The position numbers and the translations under genes are program-made. The notes below the pieces were generated by a model. That model made no database searches. It worked only from the letters and a program-made list of their open reading frames with translations, and was not told the origin of the DNA. DNA of 64,000 nt from Heterodera schachtii (lineage: Eukaryota; Nematoda; Chromadorea; Rhabditida; Heteroderidae): assembly GCA_023374025.1 (NCBI GenBank), contig SIJG01000174.1:124001-188000 (forward strand). Reading direction: 5' to 3'. Shown in pieces: positions 1 to 11,395 of the stretch (positions are counted from its first letter, which is position 1; each line of letters begins with the position of its first letter).

Positions 1-29
1 CTATTTTGGGCTTTTTCGTCACTAAAGTA

Positions 30-1400
30 GCGACCCTACTTATAACTTTTTGTAAATTTTTACTAATTTTTAAAAATTACATAATTAGTAGAGGGTAAGA
101 AAAGCCATCTTCTAATACCAAGATATAAATTTGATTAAGTTTAAGCTAAGTTATGATTAATTATTTGCTAATTAAATTTAAACAATAATTAAATTTAATT
201 ATTTCGAACATTTATACTTTTATAACTTCGTCCTAGCACCGAAATGGACATTTGCGCTTCGCAGTCAAAAAATATTTTTCATTTCAATTTCACTGATACA
301 ATAAGATTTACTAAAAACCAATGACAAAATAACAAATTTAAAAATTTCAAAAAATCACTACTTAAAGATAGACATTAATTCTTTTTAATCATTAAAAATC
401 TTAACATTGAGTAGGTTCATCAATATCTACATAAATTTTATTTTTTTAAAAAAGCACAGATTTTAATTTTTCGCCTCTATTTCGCGATTTTTGATTGAAT
501 ACATCGATTCTAATTTAGAAAATTTGTTGGATCAATTTTAAAAATTTGTAATGGGCGGCGCAAATTTCGGGGCGCAAAAGGCACGGCGCAAATGGTACGG
601 CGCAAATGTCCGCGGTGCAATTATTTTTTTGCTAGGCGGCGCAAATGGTGCGGCGCAAATGGCACGGCGCAAATGGCCGGCGCAAAAGTCGGCTAACCGT
701 CACAACCTAATAAGGGAGTCGGAAAATACAACAATGGAAAATGCGACACCGAGAGAAGTTTTTCATTACAAGAAAATGCGACACTGGGCAAATACGACAC
801 CAAACATAGATTTTTAAACATATACATCTTTATTTTTTTCAATAAAATAGATAACTTTTCCACAACATAATTATTCAATCTTCGTGTCATTCAAAACTTC
901 TTGACATGGAGACTTTGCAATTTAAATTTTCCAAGACTCAAAATGAGTCATAATGCTAGGTAAACTATTAAAATAAAAGTGGCAAATAGAATCATCAGAT
1001 GACTGGTGCGGCACATCATTATTATGATTGCTATTTAAATTTAATTTTCATTTTAATTAACCTAATTAGACCCTGTAAAGGCACAATGGATTTTTCGGCA
1101 CAATGGATTTTTTCGGTATCATTCATTATGTTCTTTTTTTAAAAAGATTCAATTTAATTACAAAAAAGTGTGAAATTTTTTAATTCCTAAAATTTAATAA
1201 AATGGAAAAAAGCCAATAAAATTGTTAGAAAAAATTATCGATGCCATAAAAATGATAAATTTCCCTAATTTTAATAAGTTTGGCATTAAAAAGAATGAAA
1301 TGGTCTGCCAAAACAAACAATTTGTTCTTAATTGAATTCTTTAATTGCCTTCAATTAAATAAATTCTTAATTTTATGCATTTTGGGCAATTCTTCCATTT
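30..1400. repeat. Direct duplication, copy A
   Basis: This segment matches 3115-4165 in the same orientation, in three collinear pieces: about 30-430, 535-960 and 1110-1400. Copy A holds two stretches that copy B lacks (around 960-1110 and beyond 1400). Both copies contain a run of GGCGCAAATG-like words, here 551-690. I see no gene in it; the open frames in the GGCGCAA run are products of the repeat. Confidence 0.75.
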
Positions 1401-1582
1401 TAAAATTAATTTATGTTTAACTTATGACATACAAATCGTCGTTTTGTTTACACAGCTGCAAATTTTAATGATTATCATCATGAATGTACTGCAATTTTAA
1501 CCAATATTCGAATTTACTGAATAAATTTTATAGGAATGGAATTTGCTTAACTGTCGCAATTTTAACCCATTCAGAATTTCTC

Positions 1583-1590
1583 ATATAAAA
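1583..1590 (+). promoter_or_regulatory. TATA box of the Pro/Gly-rich secreted gene
   Basis: ATATAAAA lies about 70 bases before the ATG at 1653 in otherwise unremarkable sequence. A polypyrimidine-CAG acceptor ends at 1650, two bases before the ATG, as expected for spliced-leader trans-splicing. Confidence 0.5.
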
Positions 1591-1652
1591 GGCGATAAAA
1601 GAACGGAGGCATCATTCAATAATTCACTAGGAATTTAACTCTTTTTTCAGAA

Positions 1653-2214
1653 ATGGGTAAAAAAATTGTGTGCACAATTTTCTATATTGCTTTTGCTGCA
1701 ACTGTAATTGGCTTCCAGCAGCCTGGACAACAAAATTATAAGGGACATGGGTCATTTGGCTTACCACCACATGGCCAACATGGCCCAGGACAGTTCGGAC
1801 CACCGCCGCCCAACAGCTCCGACCTTCCACCGCCGGAAAGTAGCTCTGACGCTTCGGCAGCCCGCAAGAAGCGCAGTCCGTTCGGCTTCAGTCCCCATGG
1901 TTCACCACCAAATGGCGGACATGGTCCACTTAATGCCACCACATGGCCAACATGGCCCAGGACAGTTCGGACCACCGCCGCCCAACAGCTCCGACCTTCC
2001 ACCGCCGGAAAGCAGCTCTGACGCCTCGGCAGCCCGCAAGAAGCGCAGTCCGTTCGGCTTCCGTCCCCATGGTTCACCACCACATGGCGGACATGTACCG
2101 TTTAATGGCGGAAATGGACCATTTGGCCAACCACCACATGGCCTTGGAAAGTTCGGTCCCGCGCCCTGCAACAGTTCTGACCTTCCGCCACTCTCATCGA
2201 CGGACAGTGAATGA
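1653..2214 (+). CDS. Secreted Pro/Gly-rich repeat protein with KKR-SPFGF processing-like sites
   Basis: The start at 1653 gives a typical signal peptide (MGKKIVCTIFYIAFAATVIG), then two copies of a roughly 60-residue unit containing PPHGQHGPGQFGPPPPNSSD, an acidic/serine linker, and RKKRSPFGF. The second unit is in another frame from about 1930. Removing a 37-nt GT...CAG stretch (1925-1961 by eye) restores the frame; a one-base indel would explain it equally well. The dibasic/tribasic KKR before SPFGF looks like a proprotein cleavage site, so the product could be a secreted precursor cut into repeated peptides. I do not recognise the family. The frame ends with a TGA at 2212-2214, and the unit's last copy is diverged. 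Confidence 0.6.
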
Positions 2215-2609
2215 GAAATGATTGTTTGGATGATCAAATGCACCATTTATCAGTGAAAAATTTTTTGCTTAAATATGGCATTGTTTACATGAGAATACAT
2301 TATGAAGTGTTGATTCTTTTACGCATTTTTCGAAAAGGTTCCGAGAGCCCTCATTTTAAGATTTTTTTAATTTGAGTGTTGGAATAGATTTTTAAAAGAA
2401 AATTTCATAAATAGCGTCATTTTAGAACATAAAAGTCATTAGAAACATAAAATTACAAAAAGGCTCTAAATCACAAAAACAGAATTTTTACAAATTCTGT
2501 AAGTTGATCGAAAATTTAATCGAAAAAATTGAAATTAATGATGAAATAAATTTTTTGAGAATTTTTTTATGCTTTCCAAAAAAATTATAAACTCTTAAAA
2601 CAAAAGGTT
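2215..2609. other. AT-rich spacer
   Basis: Downstream of the secreted gene I see no coding frame or known repeat before the fold-back begins. Confidence 0.5.
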
Positions 2610-3295
2610 ATTATTTAAATTTAATTTAGCAAATAATTAATCATAACTTAGCTTAAACTTAATCAAACTTATCTATCTTAGTATTAGAATGTAGCTTTTC
2701 GTATCCTCTACTATTTTTGTAATTTTTAAAAAATTATTAAAAACTTACAAAAAGTTGTAAGCAAAAAATCTCGAATAATTTAGACTTAACTATTTTGACT
2801 CTAACTTTTTTGAACTTCACTAAAATTTTTCGAAATTAATCTAAATAATAGAGAATTCTTTGAGCTATTTTTTCATTCAAGTGCAGTGTGATTAATTGAA
2901 TGTTTGAAAAATTTTCATGCATTCAACGACCTTGCATTTTTGACCTTAAACTAATAACACTATTAATTCCTTCATAACTTTTTTCAGAAACAACCAATTT
3001 TAATTTTCTTTATATAATTAGATAGCCAAAGATTTCTCTATTATTCTCTTAAATTTCGAAAAATTTTAGTATATTTCAAAAAAGTCAAAATAGTGAAGTC
3101 TAAATTTTTCGAGATTTTTCGCTTATAACTTTTTGAAAATTTTTACTAATTTTTAAAAAATTACATAAGTAGTAGAGGGTAAGAAAAGCTATATTCTAAT
3201 ACCAAGATAGATAAATTTGATTAAGTTTAAGCTAAGTTATGATGAATTATTTGGCTAATTAAATTTAAACAATAATTAAATTTAATTATTACGTT
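2610..3295. mobile_element. Fold-back (inverted-repeat) element
   Basis: Bases 2608-2870 are the reverse complement of about 3020-3295, with a loop of about 150 bases. Both arms carry the words TAAGCTAAGTTATGAT and ACTACTTATGTAAT-like sequence. The outer part of the right arm also occurs at 30-230. No coding capacity; probably a non-autonomous DNA element. Confidence 0.65.
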
Positions 3296-4165
3296 CATTG
3301 ATACTTTTCGGTAACTTCGCCACATTGATACTTTTATAACTTCGTCTGAGCACCGAAATGGACATTTGCGCCTCGCAGTCAGTCAAAAAATATTTTTCAT
3401 TTCATTCACTAATATCAATAAGATTTACTAAAAACCAATGACAAAATAACAAATTGAAAAATTTCAAAAAATCACTACTTAAAGATAGACATTTTTTTAA
3501 TCATTAAAAATGTTAACATTGAGTCACGGCGCAAATGTCTGCGGCGCAATTATCTTTTTTGCTGAGCGGCGCAAATGGTGCGGCGCAAAAGTCGGCTAAC
3601 CGCCACAACCTAATAAGGGAGTCGGAAAATACAACAACGGAAAATGCGACACCGAGAGAACCTTTTCATTACAAGAAAATGCGACACTGGGCAAATACGA
3701 CACCAAACATAGCTTTTTAAACATATACATCTTTATTTTCTCAATAAAAAAGATAACTTTTCCCCAACATAATTATTCAATCTTCGTGTCATCCAAAACT
3801 TCTTGACATGGAGACTTTGCAATTTAAATTTTCCATGACTCAAAATGAATGGATTTTTCGATATCACTTATTATGTTTTTAAAAAAATTAAAATTAAATT
3901 TATGTAATTAAAAAAAAGTGTAAAATTTTTTAATTCCTAAAATTTAATAAAATGGAAAAAAGCCAATAAAATTGTTAGAAAAAATTATCGATGCCATAAA
4001 AATGATAAATTTCCTAATTTTAATAAGATGGCTTTAAAAAGAATGAAATGGTCTGCCAAAACAAACAATTTGTTCTTAATTGAATTCTTTAATTGCCTTC
4101 AATTAAATAAATTCGTAATTTTATGCATTTTGGGCAATTCTTCCATTTTAAAATTAAAATTTGAA
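3115..4165. repeat. Direct duplication, copy B
   Basis: This is the second copy of 30-1400. It keeps the GGCGCAAATG run (3525-3600) and the frame encoding ENATPRE followed by ANTTPNI in both copies, but shows no start signal or splice context suggesting a gene. Its left edge coincides with the right arm of the fold-back. Confidence 0.75.
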
Positions 4166-4970
4166 AATATTTTATAGCTTATTGAATAAATAATTCCGCA
4201 TATGTACATTCTTGGCATCGGCAATATCAAAGCCTCAATTTCAGACCTACAAATTTAAAATTTCCATTTTTAATTACGTGAAAAAGCTACTGGTTATTAT
4301 AAACTATTAACTGAAATTTAAAATAGGACTGAAATGTCCATTTTTCGTTCAATTAAAACATTCCATTTTTTCCTTCCCCGTTTAATTAGCCAGTTTGTTT
4401 GATTCAACACGCAAGCAGCATTCTTATAATTTATTTATTTTATTTATTATTGCATTTTGACAAATTTCAAACGCATAAATTTGGGGAAATAATTAATTGG
4501 GAAATAAATTTGACAAATTTTTCAAGGTTGTTGTCCATCTATCGGTTTACAAACGACCACTAATTCTTCGCAAAAAATGCTTCATGATTTATTTGAAAAA
4601 ATTTTCTATAGTTTTATTTCCAGTTTTGGAAATTTTCTTCACCCTCGAGGGCTTAGTTGTTTTGGAACACTTTAATTGCTTAATTAGCGGTTATAAATCC
4701 TATAATGGATTTAATGAATTTTCTTCACCGCCTCTATTTAAATCTTTTTAAAATATTTTTTAGTAAATTATTTTAAATTCACTATAAATAACCCAATTAG
4801 TAAATTCTTATTAAGCCATCTCCAAGCCAAAATTTGAACTAATTTAAAAAAAAAAATTAATTTATGTTTTCGATTATAAGATGCAAAAAATAAAATTTTG
4901 ATTAATTTACAATATTTAATTAGAGGTGCTTAACTAATTAAGCGATATAATTGACTAATTAGGACGCTAA

Positions 4971-6732
4971 ATGTTGCTCATTTTGCTGCTTCTGTTCACT
5001 GCTGTTGTAAGCAGTGACAAAGAATGCGGCGACGGATGGCACTTCAGTGAAGAAAAATTTAATGACGGCAGCGGCAAAATGGACTATTTTTGTTACCGTA
5101 CAACAAAACCGTAAGTAATATAATGAACCGAAATATGTATACTGTAGAAGAGCATTTATATATAATTAAATATTACTGTACATAGAAAATTAAACCATTT
5201 AAAAAATTAACCTCTTAAACAAAAAAGCAAACAAAAAAATTAAAGTTAAATAAATAATTTAAAAAAGAAAAATTTATGGAGTGGTGGCATGCCTTTTATA
5301 ATTCTTTAATTACTGTATTTTTACAGTGCCGCGTACACGTGGTCGGATGCGGAGAAGGAGTGCACGAAATATGGCTTAGGCACACATTTGGTAACATAAT
5401 TTTAAGAATTATGATTTTAATCTTTGGGTCAAAGCAGGTAGAAAAAAAAATAAAAATTCCCCCCCTCCATACGTTTTTCCATCAAAAAAAGTTTAAAAAA
5501 TCTCACATAAATTTTAGAATTTTATGATGAATTATAAAAGCATTTTTCAAAAATCTGTTTTAAGATACTTTTTCAATCCTTTTAAATTTTTATATGAAAT
5601 TCTCAAAACTCAGAAAAAATAATATGCTAATGAAAAAACAGAAAACGCTTAATCTAAAATAAATACTAATCATTTTTAATAAAAAAAATTGAGCTTTTAT
5701 TGTACAATAGGCAAAAACGAAACTCGAATAATGGCACTTTTTTGTGGCACAGATTTCCATCCATTCAAGCAAGGAAAACAGATGGTTGTAAAAGCGTTTC
5801 AGGAATGATTACGAAAATCAAAAAAATGCCGGAATGATTTACAGAGGTTAATTTAAGCACAATTTGAATAAATTAAAAAAAATTTGTTTTTTAATAATTT
5901 ACTTTAATTTTTAGACCGAAAACGGCTGAATTTTTTTTGTTTTAAATTTGTTAACGCTACTATTAAAAATTTTCGTTTTTTTTTTGTCCAACCCTCTTCG
6001 AATTTCAAAAAAATTTGCGCAGGCTTTTGGATCGGCATGAAACGGTGGCCAGCCGATGGCTCATTTGGCACGCGGTACAGCGGCCTCTTCAAACAGTCGT
6101 GGTCCGATGGAAGCCCCGTGAACTACGGTAGGGCGGAGAGAGACGCAACCCTAACAGGCCCTGGCGGACCGTGGGCACCGTTACAGCCAAGTTGGTGGTG
6201 TTTGGCAATTGAAAAATTAAAATTTCTGGCACTACGTCCGTCAATGGCATTTTGCCAAAAAATCATTGCCACTTTCAATTATTCAAAAATTTTAATGTTA
6301 CAACATAACGCCCATTGAGACTTGTGTGATGAGTTACGCATTCGGTGATTATTTTGGTAAGTTCGAACTTGAGCATAGGATTATTATTTATTTATAAACA
6401 ATATCTGTCTTGGTCAAGTTGGGTATTTCAATCTCGAGCCAAGGGAATTTGGTCTCGAATTTATCAAATTTTTTCCTACAGTAAACCCGTACAAGTTGAC
6501 GGAAGAACGATTGTACAGCAAATGGAATGACATTGTGTGTGGTCCCGCGACGGTGACATTTATCCCGGGGGACGGGCGGCACATCACCGGCACATTGGTG
6601 CAAGGATTGTGCAAGAAGCGGGCGGTGCCGTGCAAAGATGGCACGGAGGAGGAGGAGGAGGAAGAAGATAAGCATGACAAAAAGAAGGAGAAAAAAGAAA
6701 GGAAACATGGAGGAGAGGAGGAGGAGGAATAG
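4971..6732 (+). CDS. Secreted C-type lectin domain protein
   Basis: Exon 1 (4971-5110) has an AATTAG acceptor just upstream and encodes signal peptide MLLILLLLFTAVVSS, then CGDGWHF. Exon 2 (5327-5390) gives AAYTWSDAEKEC, and exon 3 (from 5753) gives ISIHSSKENRW: the order of a C-type lectin fold. Exon 3 has an in-frame TAA at 5788-5790 unless a 15-nt (5788-5802) or 18-nt (5785-5802) GT...TTTCAG segment is removed; it then runs in phase to 5846 and joins 6023 (FWIGMKRWPADGS, WSDGSPVNYG). A 30-nt GT...CAG at 6128-6157 is optional. A CVMSYAFGDYF exon ends at 6356. The last exon, 6482-6732, contains KWNDIVCG and GLCKKRAVPC, then a Glu/Lys-rich tail. The splice joining the GGPWAP segment to CVMSY is unresolved. 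Likely secreted carbohydrate binding. Confidence 0.7.
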
Positions 6733-7370
6733 CATGGCAAAAAGGAGGAGAAAAAAGAATGGCAAAATGGAAGATGAGGAGAAGGAGAAAAAATATGACC
6801 AAAAGTTTTGTTGAATTGCAAGAAAGACAAAAATCTAAGAACAAAGTTTTGTGATAATGACAAAAACTGCGATTTTTTCTTAAGTGTTGGAATAAAAATC
6901 TTTATAGCAATCTTCCGAAAATACAAAAGCTTTTGGCGGCAACCAATCCCTAAAGAGTTACAGACCTGGGACTGATATGGCCAAATGGCTTTGGGAATGA
7001 ACCGTCCAATGTCCACAATCGCAAAAAAAAGGCTAATTTTCTTTGTAAATTATAAAAACGGCGTTTATTATTAGTAACTTGTTTATTTCTGTTAATAAAT
7101 TGAACTGAAATTTTCAGTTCTTTCCCGGCAGCGAGTGTAATAGTCTTTTTCCAAAAATTTTCTGCATAAAACAATATAAATTGACATGAAAAAATTTTTG
7201 ATAAAAATCATTGAATAATTTTTTTAAAGCAATTATTAAAAATTAAAAATTAGCCTATTAAAATATTTATAAAATTTAATTAAATTTTATATATTTTTTA
7301 AAAGTTCGATTCCAACGTTTTTTAATAAATTCCAATGTTTCTTCCATTTCTTAATTACATTAAATTTCGC
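6733..7370. other. AT-rich spacer after the lectin gene
   Basis: Purine-rich sequence continues from the acidic tail to about 6790. No further gene or named repeat seen. Confidence 0.4.
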
Positions 7371-7379
7371 ATAAGTTTG

Positions 7380-7705
7380 TTTCCGAGTCTTTTCTTTTTT
7401 GCTTAAATTCATTTTCATTTTACTAAATTTTTTTGCACAATTTGACTAATTTTTCTTCGTCAGTTTTTGGTTTGTGATTCTATTTATTTTTTGATTAAAT
7501 CCTAATTCTTTAATCCATTCATAAATTTTGTTTCTATTTGTCCATAATTTTTTTTGCTATTTTTCCTTCAATTTTACTCCACTCTTTTCCTGAATATTTT
7601 CTTCTTTTTTGTTAAATTCTTTCTTTGATTTTATAATATTAATAATATTTTCAATTAATTCTCTTTTTTTTTTGATTTCATTACGTTTTTTAAACAGAAT
7701 AAAAG
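7380..7705 (-). pseudogene. HTH-module family, broken copy
   Basis: Read on the minus strand, this shows pieces matching the plus-strand copy at 8231-8497 (for example TNRNKIYEWIKELGF beside TNRKKIYECVKEIRL), but frameshifted and with stops. Confidence 0.45.
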
Positions 7706-7964
7706 TAAAATCCTCTTATTTCAAAATATTCTCGATAATATTTTATAATTTTTCTTTAATAATACACAAAATGATAAGAAAAAATTGCTTTCAAATCAAT
7801 AATAAATTATCAGTTTATTTTCCAATTTTCGTCATCAAATTCATTTAATTTGCTAATAATATTTATTGCCAATTTATAAGAGCTTCTCGGAATTAATTGC
7901 AATTAATATATAAATGTAATCTTTTTTAATAAAAAATTACAATTAAGATAATATTTTTACGAAA

Positions 7965-8093
7965 ATGAATTTATTCCTATTATTTTTTCTAATTTTAATT
8001 ATAATTGCCCTAATTAATCCTATTGAATCAGAAAGAAATAAACTTCAACAAAAGTCATACCAAACAATCCACTCCAAGAAAAAAATTTTGTAG
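7965..8093 (+). CDS. Signal-peptide piece of the HTH-module family
   Basis: A 42-residue frame: hydrophobic N-terminus MNLFLLFFLILIIIALINPI, then ESERNKLQQ and a short basic end. The same SER-K-LQQ junction begins the module frames at 8231 and 12130, and a matching signal sequence lies on the minus strand at 11265-11395. I infer that this is the N-terminus of a secreted protein whose body has been separated from it by rearrangement. The stop at 8091 overlaps a possible TT|GTAGGA donor, so splicing to a later exon is possible. Confidence 0.45.
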   Translation: MNLFLLFFLILIIIALINPIESERNKLQQKSYQTIHSKKKIL

Positions 8094-8230
8094 GAATAAA
8101 TTTTTGCGAAATTTTTTTAATTATTAATGCTTTATTTTGTGATATTTTTTGCTTCGTTTCTTAAGTGTGTACATTTCAAATGAACTTTTGCTCCTCACTT
8201 ATAAAAATAAAAATTTAAAAATATCATTGA

Positions 8231-8497
8231 AAATCAGAAAGGAAAAAATTACAGCAAAATTCATTTTACGAAATATTTGGAGAAAAATGGGAAGAAAAAG
8301 AAGAAAAAAAAGAAAAAATAATAATTGAAAAATATTATAAAATTAAAGAAAAAATTAAGCAAAAAGGAAGAAAATATTCAACAAAAGAATGGAATAAAAT
8401 TGAAAGAAAAATAACGAAAAAATTGGGGACAAATCGAAAGAAAATTTATGAATGTGTTAAAGAAATTAGGCTTCAAAAAGAAATGGATATACTATAG
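8231..8497 (+). pseudogene. HTH-module family, body fragment
   Basis: The open frame begins SERKKLQQNSFYEIFGEKW, followed by a Lys/Glu stretch and one module with YSTKEWNKIERKITKKLG and NRKKIYECVKE, whose spacing resembles a helix-turn-helix. It lacks an ATG and a signal peptide, and it ends at TAG 8495-8497, produced by the fold-back element inserted at 8486. The family continues beyond the insertion at 9433. Confidence 0.5.
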
Positions 8498-9424
8498 TCA
8501 AGGCCCCATTAAAAAATGGCACAAACGATATACCATCGATTCGTCTCGACGAGTTATGCACGAAAAAGTAGGTCTCCAGTTGCGGAAATGACAAAAAACC
8601 GGTTTTTGAACCGGTTTAAAACTCAAAAAATTGAGTGAAAAGGGGGGCTCCTGACCTTTAACAGGGTCAAACTCGGACAAATTTGGTATCATTCGAAAGC
8701 TCTTGACGAGCTAAGTCTAAAAATCAAGGAATTAAGTCGAACCAATGCCACCTAGGCACTGGGACAACTGAGTCCCAGTGACAAAATGGACACTTCAGTA
8801 CCAAAAGAAATAACCATTTAAAAGCAAAAATTTCGCAAAAGGGAGATGGAGCAAGTGTGGGGCGAGACGGAGGGCGGAGGAAGCAGTCTGACGAGCGCCA
8901 CAGGCGGTTGACTGCGGGGGCCCGAAGGGCCCCCGCCAATCAGTCAACCGCCTGCGGATCACGCGCGGACTTCTTCCGTAGCCCGTAGTCTCGCCCCACC
9001 TACTGGCCGCCGTAGTCGAGTGTGCGGCGGTTTTTTTAGCGCAATACTCGATATTCACGGCTAAACGATTTTCGTGCATTATATAAGCAAGCTTTTATTT
9101 TTATTTTTTGGTACTGAAGTGTCCACTTTCACTGGGACTCAGTTGTTCCAGTGCCTAGATGGCATTGGTTCGACTTAATTCCTTGATTTTTAGACTTAGC
9201 TCGTCAAGAGTTTTCGAATGATACCAAATTTGTCCGAGTTTGACCGTGTTAAAGGTCAGAAGCCCCCCTTTTCACTCAATTTTTTGAGTTTTAAACCGGT
9301 TCAAAAACCGGTTTTTTGTCATTTCCGCAACTGGAGACCTACTTTTTCGTGCATAACTCGTCGAGACGAATCGATGGTATATCGTTTGTGCCATTTTTTA
9401 ATGGGGCTTGACTATAGTTCACCC
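8486..9424. mobile_element. Mutator-like fold-back with long terminal inverted repeats
   Basis: Inverted repeats of about 310 bases (8490-8805 against 9110-9420) begin ACTATAGTC and end GACTATAGT. The 9-bp word AAAGAAATG occurs directly on both sides (8477-8485 and 9425-9433), and the copy near 12370 has a single such site, so I read it as the target duplication. A 9-bp duplication with long inverted repeats fits Mutator-like elements. The GC-rich middle holds a nested perfect hairpin near 8905-8955. No transposase. Confidence 0.7.
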
Positions 9425-9432
9425 AAAGAAAT

Positions 9433-9600
9433 GCTATAAATCAAAAACTGATTAAAAAAATTGAAATTATCAATAAATTCCATGAAATGACAAATAAATT
9501 TAAGCAAAAAAAAAAATATTTGCACAACGAATGGAAACAAAATTATGCCGAAATTTGCAACAAAATTGAGGTTATTAGAAAATGGAAGAAACAGTTTTGA
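9433..9600 (+). pseudogene. HTH-module family, piece after the fold-back
   Basis: Continues the interrupted copy. It encodes EMTNKFKQKKKY, then NEWKQNYAEICNKI and RKWKKQF before a TGA, parallel to the module at 12420-12550 but with part of the recognition-helix region missing. Confidence 0.45.
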
Positions 9601-10507
9601 GATGAAATGTTTTGTTTTCTACGAACATAAGAAGAAAAGGGTTCATTTGGACCGTTTTACATGAAAATCTATTGTTTTAATTGTTTTTTTTATTTTAAAT
9701 CACATTAATTTTTAATTTTAGAAAAATGAATCTTTTTAATTATGTAAATTTTCAATCTATTTTTCGAATAACAATTTAATTTGATCCGATTTTTTAATCT
9801 GATTGTTGTCAGTGACTCGGGATGAAAAAGAGTTTTTTGTAATTATTTTAATTTAATTTACTTATTCAAAAGTGGATCACTAAAACTAATAAGAAACAAC
9901 AAAAAAAATTCGGGCAAATCGAACCAAAATTCAAAAATAATGAATAAAAAAAAAACCGAAAAAAATCAAACGAAGAAAATGGCACTATAATTAAAATTAA
10001 TTTGTAGAAAATCGAATATAGCGTTTTAAATTTATTTGCAAAGTTTTTATTTTTGAAGATAAGATTCTCTGATCCATTTATAAATTTTTTTCGATTTATC
10101 ACCAATTTTTTTCTAATTTTCTATCAATTTTATTTTATTCTTTTTTTTTGTTGTAATTTTTGTTGTGACTGAGCAAATTAATTCAAAATATTCTCGAGAA
10201 TATTTTAATTTTTTTTAATAATACCCAAAAATGATAAAAAAAATTTGCTTTCAGAATCACGAATAAAATTTTCAGTTTCTTTCCAAAATGTTCGTCATCA
10301 AATGCCCTTCACATTTCACTTTGGCCAATGCTTAAATAAAACTATAATTTTCTTATAAGCAAAAATTTTTTGATCAATCCAATTTTTAAAAGCTACAAAT
10401 CTTCCCGTATCCCTTAAAATCCTTATTAAAAAAATCGGTTAAAAATCGCAAAATTCGCCTTTTTGGACAAAATCTGTTAACAAATTGCATTAAAAATTAC
10501 ATTTTCC

Positions 10508-10533
10508 CCTGCGGCGCCTTGCGGCACCGCCGG
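10508..10533. repeat. GC-rich palindrome, copy 1
   Basis: GCGGCGCC...GGCACCGCCGG forms a short hairpin in AT-rich surroundings, beside the shared word TTGTTAACAAATT found near most other copies. Confidence 0.5.
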
Positions 10534-10806
10534 ACCCCCGTCCCCTCCACAAAGTAAAATACGCACAAATTCTAACCTAATTAAGCCTATAATCATCTTT
10601 TAGTAGTAAAAAAAAATGGTATTTTTTTAAGGATACATTTTAAAATATAAATTTTCAAAAATTCATTGGATTAAATTCCCCTAAAATTTTTCAAAATTTT
10701 ACCTATAAATTGGCTTCTCCTTAGAAAAATATACAAAAATCGCAAAATTTAATCATTTTTTAGTGAAAATCTGTAAACAAATTTTATTCAAATTTCAAAA
10801 AATTTT

Positions 10807-10833
10807 CCCGGCGGCGCCTACCGGCGCCGCCTC
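10807..10833. repeat. GC-rich palindrome, copy 2
   Basis: CCGGCGGCGCC-TA-CCGGCGCCGCC is the same hairpin with a changed loop. Confidence 0.5.
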
Positions 10834-11264
10834 CACCTACCCCCTCTTCCCAAAAGTTTTTTGGAAAAAGCGCGCCTCAAAAAAGATTTTTTTTTTTTAA
10901 ATTTGGAATAAAATTTTACAAAAAATGATTTTTGCTTTATGATTTGAACTATTAAAAAGTTGTGGAAAAAATTTCGCTTTCGCGTTTCGCGTTTCGCAAT
11001 TTCGCGTTTTTTGGAATTTCGCGTTTCGCATTTATTTTCATTTCGCATTTTTTACTTTCGCAAACTTCGCGTTTCGCGTTTCGCATTTTATTTTTCGATT
11101 TGGCCCATCCCTGGTACAGGCCATTTGGGAAATATAGGTACAGGCTTTTTTCAAATGTTGAGCTCTAAAAATTTCCAGTTTCATCATTTTTCCAATAAAT
11201 TTTCCATTCATTGATTAGAAATGTTTTTTTTAATGAATAATAAGAAAGCATTTTAATGAATTAA

Positions 11265-11395
11265 AAATAATGATAATTCAGGACAAATAAATTTTGCTGT
11301 AATTTTTTCCTTTCTGATTTAATTGGATTAATTGAAATTGAAATTAAAATTAAAATTAAACAAAATAATATAATATGAATAAATTCATTTTCAAA
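11265..11395 (-). pseudogene. HTH-module family signal-peptide fragment
   Basis: The minus-strand frame contains FCLILILISISINPIKSERK, closely matching the 7965 signal peptide and its SER-K junction. The ATG (near 11386) is in another frame, so this copy is broken. Confidence 0.4.

Larger units (their letters stand above)
9601..11260. other. AT-rich spacer with GC hairpins and TTTCGCG repeats
   Basis: Contains two GC-rich palindromes (10508-10533, 10807-10833), a decayed HTH-family fragment on the minus strand near 10035-10140, and a run of TTTCGCG/TTTCGCA words at 10970-11095 that ends in TTGGCCCATCCCTG, like the end of a hAT-type element. I could not find its left partner. Confidence 0.4.

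Noticed and set aside
551..817. Open frame with ANGAAQMARRKWPAQK-type repeats
   Set aside because: Made by the GGCGCAAATG run; no start context, and the duplicate copy is truncated differently.
1736..2246. Long minus-strand frames opposite the KKR-SPFGF gene
   Set aside because: Shadow frames of the Pro/Gly-rich repeat; no signal peptide or splice signals.
6388..7016. Minus-strand Ser/Phe/Leu-rich frames at the lectin tail
   Set aside because: Reverse of the GAG/GAA-rich acidic tail; low-complexity artefact.
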